33,802 nucleotides of DNA from Bacteroidales bacterium. GTDB taxonomy: Bacteria; Bacteroidota; Bacteroidia; Bacteroidales; Muribaculaceae. The DNA lies in NCBI GenBank assembly GCA_014800535.1, contig JAAVFW010000012.1:1-33802 (forward strand), read 5' to 3'. The notes below the pieces were generated by a model. The model did no database searches and was not told the DNA's origin. It saw only the letters and a list, made by a program, of their open reading frames with translations. The position numbers were made by a program, and so were the translations under genes. The first letter of the stretch is position 1. Every line of letters starts with the position of its first letter. Below are positions 24,025-31,241 of the stretch, one piece after another.

Positions 24025-25341
24025 ATGATGAAAAAGTCAACTATAATAATTTTGCTCATAATTTCTTGGATTGCCGTGGCTTCAATAGCAATCGTTATAA
24101 TTTGTAAACATATTGAGGATAAGGATGTTTCATTACGACAGGAAATTAGAGATAATATCGAGTCTATTTTTGAGAATCAAAGTGATGGACGAATTTTCAT
24201 TACTTCTGATTATGGATTTTTTGATTCACAAATGAATGGTGCGACTGTAAAGAATTTCAAACGAGCCGCAATACCAGCAAAGCCCTCAAAAAATGATTTT
24301 AAAAATATCGAAAGCATTTCTCCTGACGCATACTCTCAAGCGTTAGAAAATTGGCGTGAAAGTTATGGTGATGTGGCATCTTTATGGGATTTGAATTGGG
24401 GGTCAACTGAGATATATCATACTGACGATGAGGGATGGAATATAATTGGAATTTCATGCCACGGAACTGATGAATCGTTCATTCATACTTTTGTCAAATT
24501 TCCTTATCGGGTAGCTCTTAAACGTTCTGAATGGGGAAACTATTATACAGTCCCTCAGGCCGTTGCTGAGGCTTATGATTTTTATGTTAATAATCCCAAA
24601 TCTGGAATTTCTGATAGATTTGAGAAGGGTTCTTTCAATAGAATTTGGAGTAAGATATATGACTGTCAAAATGAATATTACGGTGTGTATCGAAATGACA
24701 ATGAACATAGTTGGTATGAAGGCAAGCCTATACCTGGAGCGTCTTCAGCTCGTGAAGGAGGTTCAATAGAAGATGGATGGATGCACAATGGCTATTATCG
24801 AGTATACATTGCCCGAACACAAGAAACGCATTGGGGTATAAGAAAGCATCCTTGGAATCCTGAAAAAAAAGAGCGAAATCACTTGCTTTTATGGACACTC
24901 ACTATAATCACTGTAATTTTTTTAATCCCAATATGTATTATAGCACGAAAAATCCAGATTAGCAATAAGCGTAAGCGTGAGACGCTTAAGGCTAAATTGT
25001 TACGCCTGTGTAATCCTTCTAATTTTGTAAAGGAATACAATAAAGACAAGATAGACTATGCTAATAAAATTTACCAACGATTGGTCGAAATAGATGTCAA
25101 TGATATTTCATCTTTAGCAAAGGTTGCGAATGAAGCTATTTCGTTTCTTAATATTCCTTTGATTGAAGAAGCTGACTTGAAAGAATTAGAGGATAAACTG
25201 AATCCCAAAAATTTCATGCGTCCTTACGATGCAAACAAGATAGGAAAGGCAAACGAATTGATTTCAATGCTCAAACAGGCTCCATTGAAATATGAAGACT
25301 ACCTTGATATTGTCAACCAAACAAATCAATTATATAAGTAG
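24025..25341 (+). CDS. Two-helix membrane protein with C-terminal NPxNF repeats, unknown function
   Basis: A 438-residue protein that I do not recognise. An N-terminal hydrophobic helix (about 5-27) is followed by a Trp/Tyr-rich domain of about 255 residues (28-284), probably periplasmic, then a second helix (about 286-308), a basic stretch (KRKRETLKAK), and a soluble C-terminal region. That region holds two related units of about 45 residues, at about 329-375 and 393-436, sharing the pattern NPxNFxxxYxxxKIxxANxxxxxL. The start has two adjacent ATG codons (24025 and 24028). The following lipoprotein gene begins 1 nt after this stop, so the two are coupled and probably act together at the envelope. 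Composition is more AT-rich than that of the core genes, which hints at acquisition. Confidence 0.75.
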   Translation: MMKKSTIIILLIISWIAVASIAIVIICKHIEDKDVSLRQEIRDNIESIFENQSDGRIFITSDYGFFDSQMNGATVKNFKRAAIPAKPSKNDFKNIESISPDAYSQALENWRESYGDVASLWDLNWGSTEIYHTDDEGWNIIGISCHGTDESFIHTFVKFPYRVALKRSEWGNYYTVPQAVAEAYDFYVNNPKSGISDRFEKGSFNRIWSKIYDCQNEYYGVYRNDNEHSWYEGKPIPGASSAREGGSIEDGWMHNGYYRVYIARTQETHWGIRKHPWNPEKKERNHLLLWTLTIITVIFLIPICIIARKIQISNKRKRETLKAKLLRLCNPSNFVKEYNKDKIDYANKIYQRLVEIDVNDISSLAKVANEAISFLNIPLIEEADLKELEDKLNPKNFMRPYDANKIGKANELISMLKQAPLKYEDYLDIVNQTNQLYK

Positions 25342-25342
25342 A

Positions 25343-26014
25343 ATGAAATACAAAACTTATTTTCTGACGCTTATAATAAGCGTATTAATATGTGGTTGTA
25401 ATGAAAAAACTGAAAAGCCTCGGCAAGTGCCATACAAGACAACAAAACAAAAAGAAGATTCTATAAAGGTATCAGAAAATACTGCGGTTAAAGAAATGCA
25501 TTCTAATGAAGAGGAAGGAATTATTACCACTCCTCAAAATGCCTCGGAGTATTTTGCTGAATGGAATGGGAAATTTAAATATTTTGACACTAAAAGTCGG
25601 GCTGAAGAGGTTCAAGGTCTGTCTGATTTGCATGCGAAGTACTTAATATTTCTAAGGCATTGTGAGGTTGGCAATGGTTTCAATACTGTATATTCAACTA
25701 TAAACGCTATACAATATAAAGAAAATGAATATGAACCTCATCCAGAAGTTGCACAAGCTATCGGGACAAAGCTCCTTGGCAAAATTAGTTTTTCTGTTAC
25801 TGGGTTGGAATTGGAAGGTGCTCAGAGGGAAATAAACTATGCCGACAATTTGGTGAGAGAAGCCATACTTGTATCAGATTGCGCCTCAATCGGTAGAGCA
25901 AATGAGTGCTTGGCTCTTATTCGAAATGCTGAAGTTCATTATAATAATGCACAAAGATTAGCTAACAGAAAAGAAGAAGATCTTAAGCGGCAATTAGCTT
26001 CGATTTTCAGGTAA
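25343..26014 (+). CDS. Predicted lipoprotein of unknown function
   Basis: From the ATG at 25343 the protein has 223 residues. It begins with a lipoprotein signal (KYKTYFLTLIISVLICGC) with C19 as the likely lipidated cysteine, then a charged, flexible linker (about 20-75, rich in Lys/Glu/Thr). The remainder is mostly helical-looking, including DLHAKYLIFLRHCEVGNGF and a C-terminal part REEINY-like to NNAQRLANRKEEDLKRQL that could form a coiled coil. The frame is open from 25292, but that start lies inside the previous gene and hides the signal. It starts 1 nt after the two-helix protein's stop and ends 18 nt before the next gene. The family is not recognised. Confidence 0.75.
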   Translation: MKYKTYFLTLIISVLICGCNEKTEKPRQVPYKTTKQKEDSIKVSENTAVKEMHSNEEEGIITTPQNASEYFAEWNGKFKYFDTKSRAEEVQGLSDLHAKYLIFLRHCEVGNGFNTVYSTINAIQYKENEYEPHPEVAQAIGTKLLGKISFSVTGLELEGAQREINYADNLVREAILVSDCASIGRANECLALIRNAEVHYNNAQRLANRKEEDLKRQLASIFR

Positions 26015-26032
26015 AATATTGTATTTATCACA

Positions 26033-26602
26033 ATGAAAAGAATCATCATAATATTATTTGGAATAATATTGCTTTCTTTTGCGGCAGAAGCTGCCCATTT
26101 GGAGTTCATGGGTATTCCCATCAACGGAACTATTTCAAGTTTTCAAACTAAACTTCTTGCCAAGGGGGCGACAGTAGGTAAACATAATAAAGATTTACCC
26201 TCTGGGATAAGAAGTTTTGATGGTGTCTTTGCAGGAAAAGATTGTATAATAATTGTATGGTATAATCAGCGTACAAAACATGTTTATCAGGTACGGGCAA
26301 TCGTAGAATGCATTTCTTTAGAGGTAGCTCATAATACATTTGACTACTATAAGAATCTGCTAAATCAAAAATATTCTGGAGTCGCCCTTACTTCGGATAT
26401 GCTTGAGGAACAAAGCGAACCATTTGACTTTTATATGATGGTAATTGAACCTCCAATTGTAGTAGGGGCCAAATTAATCGGATCAATATCAGTCAATATT
26501 ATTGATTATGATACCTATCCGGCATCTTATGGGGTTGCTATCACATATGAGGATTTTGAAAATTCGCAGAAAAACGAACAAAATATTATTGATGATTTGT
26601 AA
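26033..26602 (+). CDS. Exported protein of unknown function
   Basis: A 189-residue protein with a classical signal peptide (residues 1-20, MKRIIIILFGIILLSFAAEA) and a mature domain beginning HLEFMGIPINGTISSFQTKL. Small exported Bacteroidetes proteins with such a beginning are common, but I know of no established role. The mature part alternates strands and helices (DCIIIVWYNQ, VYQVRAIVECIS, SISVNIIDYD) and looks like a compact alpha/beta domain. It is the third gene of the cassette, 18 nt after the lipoprotein gene, and is followed by a strong terminator. With the lipoprotein and the two-helix protein it may form an envelope-located set. Confidence 0.75.
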   Translation: MKRIIIILFGIILLSFAAEAAHLEFMGIPINGTISSFQTKLLAKGATVGKHNKDLPSGIRSFDGVFAGKDCIIIVWYNQRTKHVYQVRAIVECISLEVAHNTFDYYKNLLNQKYSGVALTSDMLEEQSEPFDFYMMVIEPPIVVGAKLIGSISVNIIDYDTYPASYGVAITYEDFENSQKNEQNIIDDL

Positions 26603-26635
26603 GCATACATTGTAGCATGTATTGCACAATTGGAC

Positions 26636-26692
26636 AAAATAGCGCGAAGAAGCTCGAACGTTGGGGATGTTCGGGTTTCTTCGCGCTATTTT
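26636..26692. terminator. Strong terminator after the three-gene cassette
   Basis: A 16-bp perfect stem pairs 26636-26651 with 26677-26692 (core TAGCGCGAAGAA), and CGAAC/GTTCG adds an inner stem. The A-rich and T-rich ends make it usable from both strands. It separates the cassette from the IS66 remnant. Confidence 0.85.
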
Positions 26693-26715
26693 GATGTTGT
26701 GTGTTAGCGTTTTGG

Positions 26716-27158
26716 TCAGTCAGGGTCGGGAAGATTCCAAGGTTTAATATCGTCCCGTTTGGCATATTCACTCGGTAGGAGGTCTTCCATGGATTGACCG
26801 GTCTTTCTTCGAAGGGTATCTGAATAAGGACGTGTTCAAGCCACTGCCAGGGGCTCCACATCGCCCGCTCGGCATGAGGCAATCAGTGAGTAGACTATAG
26901 AGGCTCGGTAACCCGAGGCATCGTTGGTACAGAAGAGCCAGTTCTTACTTCCAAGTGCTAATGTCGGATAGAGTTCTCGATGAGGTTATTGTCGATGTTA
27001 ATGCGTCTGTCGTGGACATATATAGCCAAGCGATCCATTAGAGAATAGGTATATGCAATGGCTTTTCCAAGAAGACTTGATTCTAGAACTTCGATGTACG
27101 TATCCATGCTCCATCTTTCCACCAGTTTTATAACAGAGTAAGCTTCCTTATGACGCAA
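26716..27158 (-). pseudogene. IS66-family transposase, truncated and frameshifted remnant
   Basis: Only the C-terminal third of an IS66 transposase remains. The first frame reads SSLLGKAIAYTYSLMDRLAIYV and then IDNNLIENSIRH before a stop. A second frame continues LALGSKNWLFCTNDASGYRA to GDVEPLAVA and stops, a third continues WLEHVLIQIPF, and a fourth ends MEDLLPSEYAKRDDIKPWNL followed by PDPD and TGA at 26716-26718. The IDNN-x-x-EN-x-IR motif with the conserved glutamate and the PWNLPDPD end are typical of IS66. An in-frame stop just upstream (27159-27161) and the missing N-terminal two thirds show it is dead. Confidence 0.85.
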
Positions 27159-27303
27159 TTAGCGTCTTTATTCTAACTATACATAACAAAAGGAGGGTTG
27201 AGATTTAGTTGTTATTGTTAAATAGTGTGGGAGTTGGAACATTTGTCACATTCTCCATATAGCCTATTATTAGAGTTTTATTTGGGTGTTGAATAATCTT
27301 TTT

Positions 27304-27432
27304 TCATTTGCTTTTCCAATTACAAACTATTTCTCCGTTGAAGTCGTTGGGTAGAAAGATTTTATCATATTTGGTTTCACCAAACATCACCGTCAGTCCT
27401 GTTTTCAGATTGATACTGACTTTCAGTACCAT
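27304..27432 (-). CDS. Very small open frame of unknown status (42 aa)
   Basis: An ATG at 27432 opens 42 codons with protein-like content (VSINLKTGLTVMFGETKYDK, then FLPNDFNGEIVCNW). It lies between the IS66 remnant and a broken plus-strand gene and could be a fragment of a mobile-element gene. No family is recognised and the size makes chance possible. Confidence 0.25.
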   Translation of the reverse strand: MVLKVSINLKTGLTVMFGETKYDKIFLPNDFNGEIVCNWKSK

Positions 27433-27438
27433 TTACAT

Positions 27439-27976
27439 TTGCCATTGGTTACAGCAAATTATTTGTTAACAGCTGATTTATTATTAACTATTCACTTTAT
27501 AAAACTCACATCATCAACGGATAAGAAAACAACCGATATAATCTTCTTTTTCCAATATAGGAATAAGAAAAATCTCACATTGGAAGACCAAACCGGCTTT
27601 ATTCTCTCTGAAATGCTTGAGTAAGACGAATATTTGAAAATTGGCGATAGGGTGCATTCGAGCCATGACTTCTATCAGAAAGTGCCAAAGGAATTTATAA
27701 GGAAGGTTATCAGAAAAGACCGTGCCAAATGGGTAATCGGAATAGAGAACACCGCCACTATCCTCATTTCATACAAGCGCCAAAAGAAGATACTTATAAA
27801 TCCAACTTTTACCCTCCCTTAGTGACCTCAATTGGGTTACACCCGAAACAATAAGAGACACATCCGCCTTTTTTAGTGCAGATTATGAAAAGGATTATGA
27901 GGTATATTCTAGGGTGTATAAGAATGTCGCTTTCTTTCTCACACAGAAAACGCTGTGTGAGAAGCGATTTAAGTAG
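27439..27976 (+). pseudogene. Broken gene of unknown family (nonsense codon plus frameshift)
   Basis: One frame runs from 27439 to 27822 and is interrupted once by an in-frame TAA at 27622-27624 (…FILSEMLE, stop, DEYLKIGDRVHSSHDFYQ). After the stop at 27820-27822 the protein-like reading continues in another frame from about 27812 (SLSDLNWVTPETIRDTSAFF, later YEKDYEVYSRVYKNVAFFL) to a stop at 27974-27976. Together these would give a protein of about 180 residues, so the gene has been disabled by at least two changes. The true 5' end is unclear. I do not recognise the family. It sits next to the IS66 remnant in an area of decay. Confidence 0.5.
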
Positions 27977-28040
27977 GGATATAAAGGGGTAGGCAAGCTC
28001 GAATTGTCGGAGAGATAAATTTACTAACGGGTTAAGAAAT

Positions 28041-28090
28041 AAAAAATAATTAACCGGACTCTTATAAGGGAATCCGGTTAATTATTTTTT
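28041..28090. terminator. Bidirectional terminator
   Basis: Positions 28041-28058 and 28073-28090 form an 18-bp perfect stem (core TTAACCGGA with TCCGGTTAA) flanked by A-rich and T-rich arms. It closes the minus-strand ribosomal gene unit and blocks transcription from the decayed region. Confidence 0.8.
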
Positions 28091-28095
28091 TATGT

Positions 28096-28115
28096 AAAAA
28101 TGAGTTATCAACTCA
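28096..28115 (-). terminator. Small terminator after the DUF4295 gene
   Basis: On the minus strand TGAGTT pairs with AACTCA (28101-28106 with 28110-28115) around 3 nt and is followed by ATTTTT, 18 nt after the DUF4295 stop. Confidence 0.55.
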
Positions 28116-28132
28116 CTTTGACAAAATCATAA

Positions 28133-28282
28133 TTATTTAAGGGCTGCCTGCACAGCATCATTGGGCACCATTTCTTCTTTGAAGACGTAAGCACCGGTTT
28201 TAGGAGATTTCTCCATTTTGATAACCTTTGAGTATGTACGACCTTCACCTTTCTGAAGAGACGCGACGGTTTTCTTTGCCAT
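28133..28282 (-). CDS. DUF4295-type small protein
   Basis: A 49-residue basic protein beginning MAKKTVASLQKGEGRTYSKV and ending NDAVQAALK. Small proteins of this type follow rpmB and rpmG in many Bacteroidetes and carry the DUF4295 label. A ribosome-associated role is suggested by this position and by the basic character but is not proven. The start lies 12 nt after the rpmG stop, so it is the third gene of the unit, which ends at the hairpins 28096-28115 and 28041-28090. Confidence 0.85.
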   Translation of the reverse strand: MAKKTVASLQKGEGRTYSKVIKMEKSPKTGAYVFKEEMVPNDAVQAALK

Positions 28283-28294
28283 AGTTCAGAATTC

Positions 28295-28483
28295 TTATTT
28301 GATTTCTTTGTGAAGTGTTACTTTTTTAAGGATGGGGTTGTATTTCTTAAGTTCCATACGACCCGGAGTGTTTTTACGGTTTTTTGTGGTGATGTAACGA
28401 GACATACCGGGCATACCGCTTGCCTTATGTTCTGTGCATTCGAGGATAACCTGCACTCTGTTGCCTTTAGCCTTTTTTGCCAT
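28295..28483 (-). CDS. rpmG: 50S ribosomal protein L33
   Basis: A 62-residue basic protein starting [20 protein letters not shown] and containing [20 protein letters not shown], the L33 signature region, and the ending [14 protein letters not shown]. The protein binds 23S rRNA near the E site. Only one cysteine (C16) is present, so this is the zinc-free form. It starts 13 nt after rpmB and precedes the DUF4295 gene. Confidence 0.95.
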   Translation of the reverse strand: MAKKAKGNRVQVILECTEHKASGMPGMSRYITTKNRKNTPGRMELKKYNPILKKVTLHKEIK

Positions 28484-28496
28484 TTTTTCTTAAGTT

Positions 28497-28760
28497 TTAG
28501 AGTGACAAAATTTTGATGTCTTTAAAATCAAGGTTGCCTTCGGCTTCGGCTCTTTTGAGCGCAGCGTTAAGACCAATCTTGTTGATAGTGCGGAGAGCGT
28601 GTGCGCTCACACGAAGTTCAATCCACATATCCTGTTCTACCCAGTAGAATTTCTTTGTGTGCAGATTGACATTAAATTTGCGTTTAGTGCGACGCTTTGA
28701 GTGAGACACATTGTTGCCCACTGACGCCTTTTTGCCGGTAATCTGACAAGTCTTTGACAT
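28497..28760 (-). CDS. rpmB: 50S ribosomal protein L28
   Basis: An 87-residue basic protein beginning [20 protein letters not shown] and containing [20 protein letters not shown] and [16 protein letters not shown], all typical of L28. It is a late-assembling large-subunit protein. The single cysteine at position 5 shows the zinc-free form. It is the first gene of the rpmB-rpmG-DUF4295 unit and has a leader of about 190 nt behind a well-formed promoter. Confidence 0.96.
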   Translation of the reverse strand: MSKTCQITGKKASVGNNVSHSKRRTKRKFNVNLHTKKFYWVEQDMWIELRVSAHALRTINKIGLNAALKRAEAEGNLDFKDIKILSL

Positions 28761-28880
28761 GGCTGTTTGCTAATTTGTTGCGTTTTAATTTCTTGAATTT
28801 GAAATTATCTCTTTTGAGACTTTCAGACTCGAATCTTTCCTCTTGAGAAAAAAGGACATCCGAATCTTTAAGCGATCAGG

Positions 28881-28929
28881 GCCGCCATCTCAATTCTCAT
28901 ATCGCCGCGGGCGCATCATTCCCGGCGGC
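28881..28929 (-). promoter_or_regulatory. Structured leader of the rpmB unit with competing stems
   Basis: In the minus-strand leader, GCCGCCGGG pairs with CCCGCGGC (hairpin 28904-28929, one bulge). The first six bases of that arm could instead pair with GGCGGC further down (complement of 28881-28886). The two pairings exclude each other. Downstream there is a T6 run before the coding region. This would suit attenuation or binding of a ribosomal protein, but no regulation is shown. Confidence 0.4.
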
Positions 28930-28957
28930 TTTAAAAAGATGTGCCACAAATCGAGTG

Positions 28958-28988
28958 CAAAGTTACAAACAATTTGCGACTTACACAA
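28958..28988 (-). promoter_or_regulatory. Promoter of the rpmB-rpmG-DUF4295 unit
   Basis: On the minus strand TTG at 28988-28986 and TAACTTTG at 28965-28958 are separated by 20 nt, a good match to the Bacteroidetes -33/-7 pattern. Transcription would start near 28951. Confidence 0.75.
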
Positions 28989-29055
28989 GTTTTCGACAGT
29001 TTTTTTTATCCGCTCGGATTTTTTTAGACCTCTATTCCTCAGTTTTAGCGGAGTC

Positions 29056-29874
29056 TTAATCGTCAGAAATATCCTCTTGGGCTACATAGCTATTGCGCAG
29101 AAGCTTGATGAGCATTACCATGCCGTGGTTTGATGCTGATTCAATCACTTCGTTGCGATCACCCTTGAAGTGAATACATTCACTCACAATTTGAGAGCAA
29201 TATTTTACGCTTATCCACACGGTGCCTACAGGTTTAAACTTACTTCCTCCGTCAGGACCGGCAATGCCTGTTGTGCTGATTGCACAATCACTCTTCATCA
29301 GGCGTGCAACTCCCGCCGACATTTCCTCGGCAACTTCACGGCTGACAGCTCCATGTCGTCCGATAGTATTTCGTTCCACTCCAAGCACATTCGCCTTGAC
29401 TTCATTTGAATAGCTCACGACACTGCCGAGAAAATATGTAGAAGACCCCGCCTGCTGGGTGATTCTGTGTGCAAGATTTCCTCCTGTGCAACTCTCAGCG
29501 CAGGAAACTGTGAGTTCTCGTTCGGCAAGAAGCTCTCCAAGAATCTGAGAGACAGTCTTATTTGATTGTGTGATAAGCTCTTCAGAGAATAGGTTGCTCA
29601 AATGTTGCTGATACTGATTCATCTTGTAACGTAACATCTCAAGACCGGTATAGGTGCCGGAAAGCGTTATGTGTGTTACGAGATTGGCAGTTTCAAATGT
29701 CATTTTCACAAAGTCGGGGAGCTGCGATTTGAAATGTCTGATGATATTCGACAGTTCCTTTTTTGTGTAGCCATAGATAACAACGTGGCGTCTCTCGGAA
29801 TAGATTGCCGTTGCAGAAGTGGGTTGGTCAGCATCGCTGGGAACCACATTGTTTAATTCGTCGGTTGTTTTCAT
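29056..29874 (-). CDS. CinA-type nicotinamide-nucleotide amidohydrolase lacking the MoCF domain
   Basis: The C-terminal domain (about 105-265) is the CinA/PncC amidohydrolase that turns nicotinamide mononucleotide into nicotinic acid mononucleotide in pyridine-nucleotide salvage. AESCTGG at 126-132 supplies the nucleophile region (S128), and TTGIAGPDGG at 201-210 and KPVGTVWIS follow. Full-length CinA (about 410 residues) carries an N-terminal MoCF-like pyrophosphatase domain. This protein has only 272 residues: that domain is missing and residues about 28-95 look like the KH-like linker domain. It starts 20 nt after tsaD and probably forms an operon with it. The product of nadE in this window belongs to the same NAD pathway. 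Confidence 0.85.
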   Translation of the reverse strand: MKTTDELNNVVPSDADQPTSATAIYSERRHVVIYGYTKKELSNIIRHFKSQLPDFVKMTFETANLVTHITLSGTYTGLEMLRYKMNQYQQHLSNLFSEELITQSNKTVSQILGELLAERELTVSCAESCTGGNLAHRITQQAGSSTYFLGSVVSYSNEVKANVLGVERNTIGRHGAVSREVAEEMSAGVARLMKSDCAISTTGIAGPDGGSKFKPVGTVWISVKYCSQIVSECIHFKGDRNEVIESASNHGMVMLIKLLRNSYVAQEDISDD

Positions 29875-29894
29875 AATGAAAGTTAGATTGGCGT

Positions 29895-30911
29895 TTACAC
29901 TTCGACTCTTGCAAAAGGCGGAAGAGACAGATCACAAAAATCTTTATCTTTATATTTGAATGTGGCTGCCATGGCAACCATCGCGGCATTATCAGTGGTA
30001 AATTCGCGTGCCGGAATCCAGGCTTTTAGTCCTGACTTGTCGCAATAATCCTTTATCGCTTCTCTTACACCTGAGTTTGCGGAGACTCCTCCACAAATGG
30101 CAACTTCTTTGACTCCGGTTTCTATGACTGCTTTCTTGAGTTTATCAATAAGAATGTCAATAATTGTTTTCTGGAGCGAAGCGGCAAGGTCAGCCTTATT
30201 TTCCTCGATAAAATCAGGATTATTCTTCAATCCGTCACGAATGGTGTAAAGGAATGATGTTTTCAGACCGCTAAACGAATAGTCGAGTCCGGGAATATGA
30301 GGCTTGGCAAATTTGAATGAGAGAGGATTACCAATTTTAGCAAGCGCATCAATATGCGGACCTCCGGGATAGGGGAGTCCCATTATTTTTGCGCATTTAT
30401 CAAATGCTTCTCCGGCAGCGTCATCAATTGTCTTTCCGATAATTTTCATTTCCGAAGGACTCTCTACAAGTATCAGTTGAGAATTTCCTCCTGAAATCAA
30501 GAGTGCAAGAAATGGGAAAGAAGGCACAGCATCATTTTCATCACGGCGCACAAAGTGAGAAAGAACATGACCGTGAAGATGATTGACGTCAATCAGAGGG
30601 ATGTCAAGTGCGATAGCGAGACCTTTGGCGAAGGATGTGCCGACAAGTAATGAGCCGAGCAATCCGGGTCCGCGTGTGACGGCTATTGCCGACAACTCAG
30701 ACTTCGAGACCCCGGCAATTCGCAATGCTTCCGAGACCGTCGGAAGAATATTTTGCTGATGTGCTCTCGATGCAAGTTCCGGCACAACACCTCCGTATGC
30801 TTCATGAACCTTCTGACCGGCAGTGACATTTGACAATAGGATTCCGTCAGCAATAACGGCTGCTGAAGTGTCGTCACAACTTGATTCAATTCCCAATATT
30901 ATTTCTTTCAT
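29895..30911 (-). CDS. tsaD: tRNA N6-adenosine threonylcarbamoyltransferase
   Basis: TsaD moves the threonylcarbamoyl group from the TsaC product to A37 of tRNAs, forming t6A, in complex with TsaB and TsaE. The 338-residue length is normal for this ASKHA-fold protein. Metal ligands are H111 and H115 (NHLHGHVLSH) and D307 (FTTDNAAM). Nucleotide-binding motifs are ESSCDDTSAAV (9-19), LISGGNSQL (138-146) and CGGVSANSGVR (273-283). It has a full promoter at 31032-31063 and is followed by the CinA-type gene 20 nt downstream. Confidence 0.97.
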   Translation of the reverse strand: MKEIILGIESSCDDTSAAVIADGILLSNVTAGQKVHEAYGGVVPELASRAHQQNILPTVSEALRIAGVSKSELSAIAVTRGPGLLGSLLVGTSFAKGLAIALDIPLIDVNHLHGHVLSHFVRRDENDAVPSFPFLALLISGGNSQLILVESPSEMKIIGKTIDDAAGEAFDKCAKIMGLPYPGGPHIDALAKIGNPLSFKFAKPHIPGLDYSFSGLKTSFLYTIRDGLKNNPDFIEENKADLAASLQKTIIDILIDKLKKAVIETGVKEVAICGGVSANSGVREAIKDYCDKSGLKAWIPAREFTTDNAAMVAMAATFKYKDKDFCDLSLPPFARVEV

Positions 30912-31031
30912 TTCTTAAATTGACACCATTTATTTTATATGAGAGAACGATGGAAAACTCCGCCACGCGCAGGACATTAACAAGAATCCGGATGGGAGGA
31001 AGTCTATTATTTCTCTTTTATAAACAAACGA

Positions 31032-31063
31032 CAAAGATATAAATGATTAATGATTTTTCAAAA
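31032..31063 (-). promoter_or_regulatory. Promoter of tsaD
   Basis: On the minus strand TTTTG (31063-31059) and TATCTTTG (31039-31032) are 19 nt apart, matching the Bacteroidetes -33/-7 consensus. The leader would be about 115 nt. Confidence 0.8.
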
Positions 31064-31186
31064 TCTTTCACATACAAAATCAATCCAAGTCAATTACGTT
31101 GGTTGTATCGCGCGTCTTATCGAAAACTTTGCGGCGTGTTTGTTCGGTTTTGAAATGATGACAATGATTAATTCAAATTTATTGTG

Positions 31187-31194
31187 TAAATTTG
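31187..31194 (+). promoter_or_regulatory. -7 motif of the TamB-like gene
   Basis: TAAATTTG matches TAnnTTTG and continues into GCAG; it lies 48 nt before the ATG at 31242. The -33 element is not clear. Confidence 0.55.
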
Positions 31195-31241
31195 CAGTTT
31201 AGCATTTGTCACTATTTTAATCCGGACGCTCTGATCAAAAT

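Larger units (their letters stand above)
30912..31241. other. Divergent intergenic region between tsaD and the TamB-like gene
   Basis: This 330-bp gap holds a complete minus-strand promoter for tsaD (31032-31063) and a plus-strand -7 motif for the TamB-like gene (31187-31194). I see no gene, repeat or strong hairpin besides these. Confidence 0.6.

Noticed and set aside
28843..29133. 96-codon plus-strand frame over the rpmB leader
   Set aside because: It crosses the rpmB promoter and the end of the CinA-type gene and has no recognisable content.
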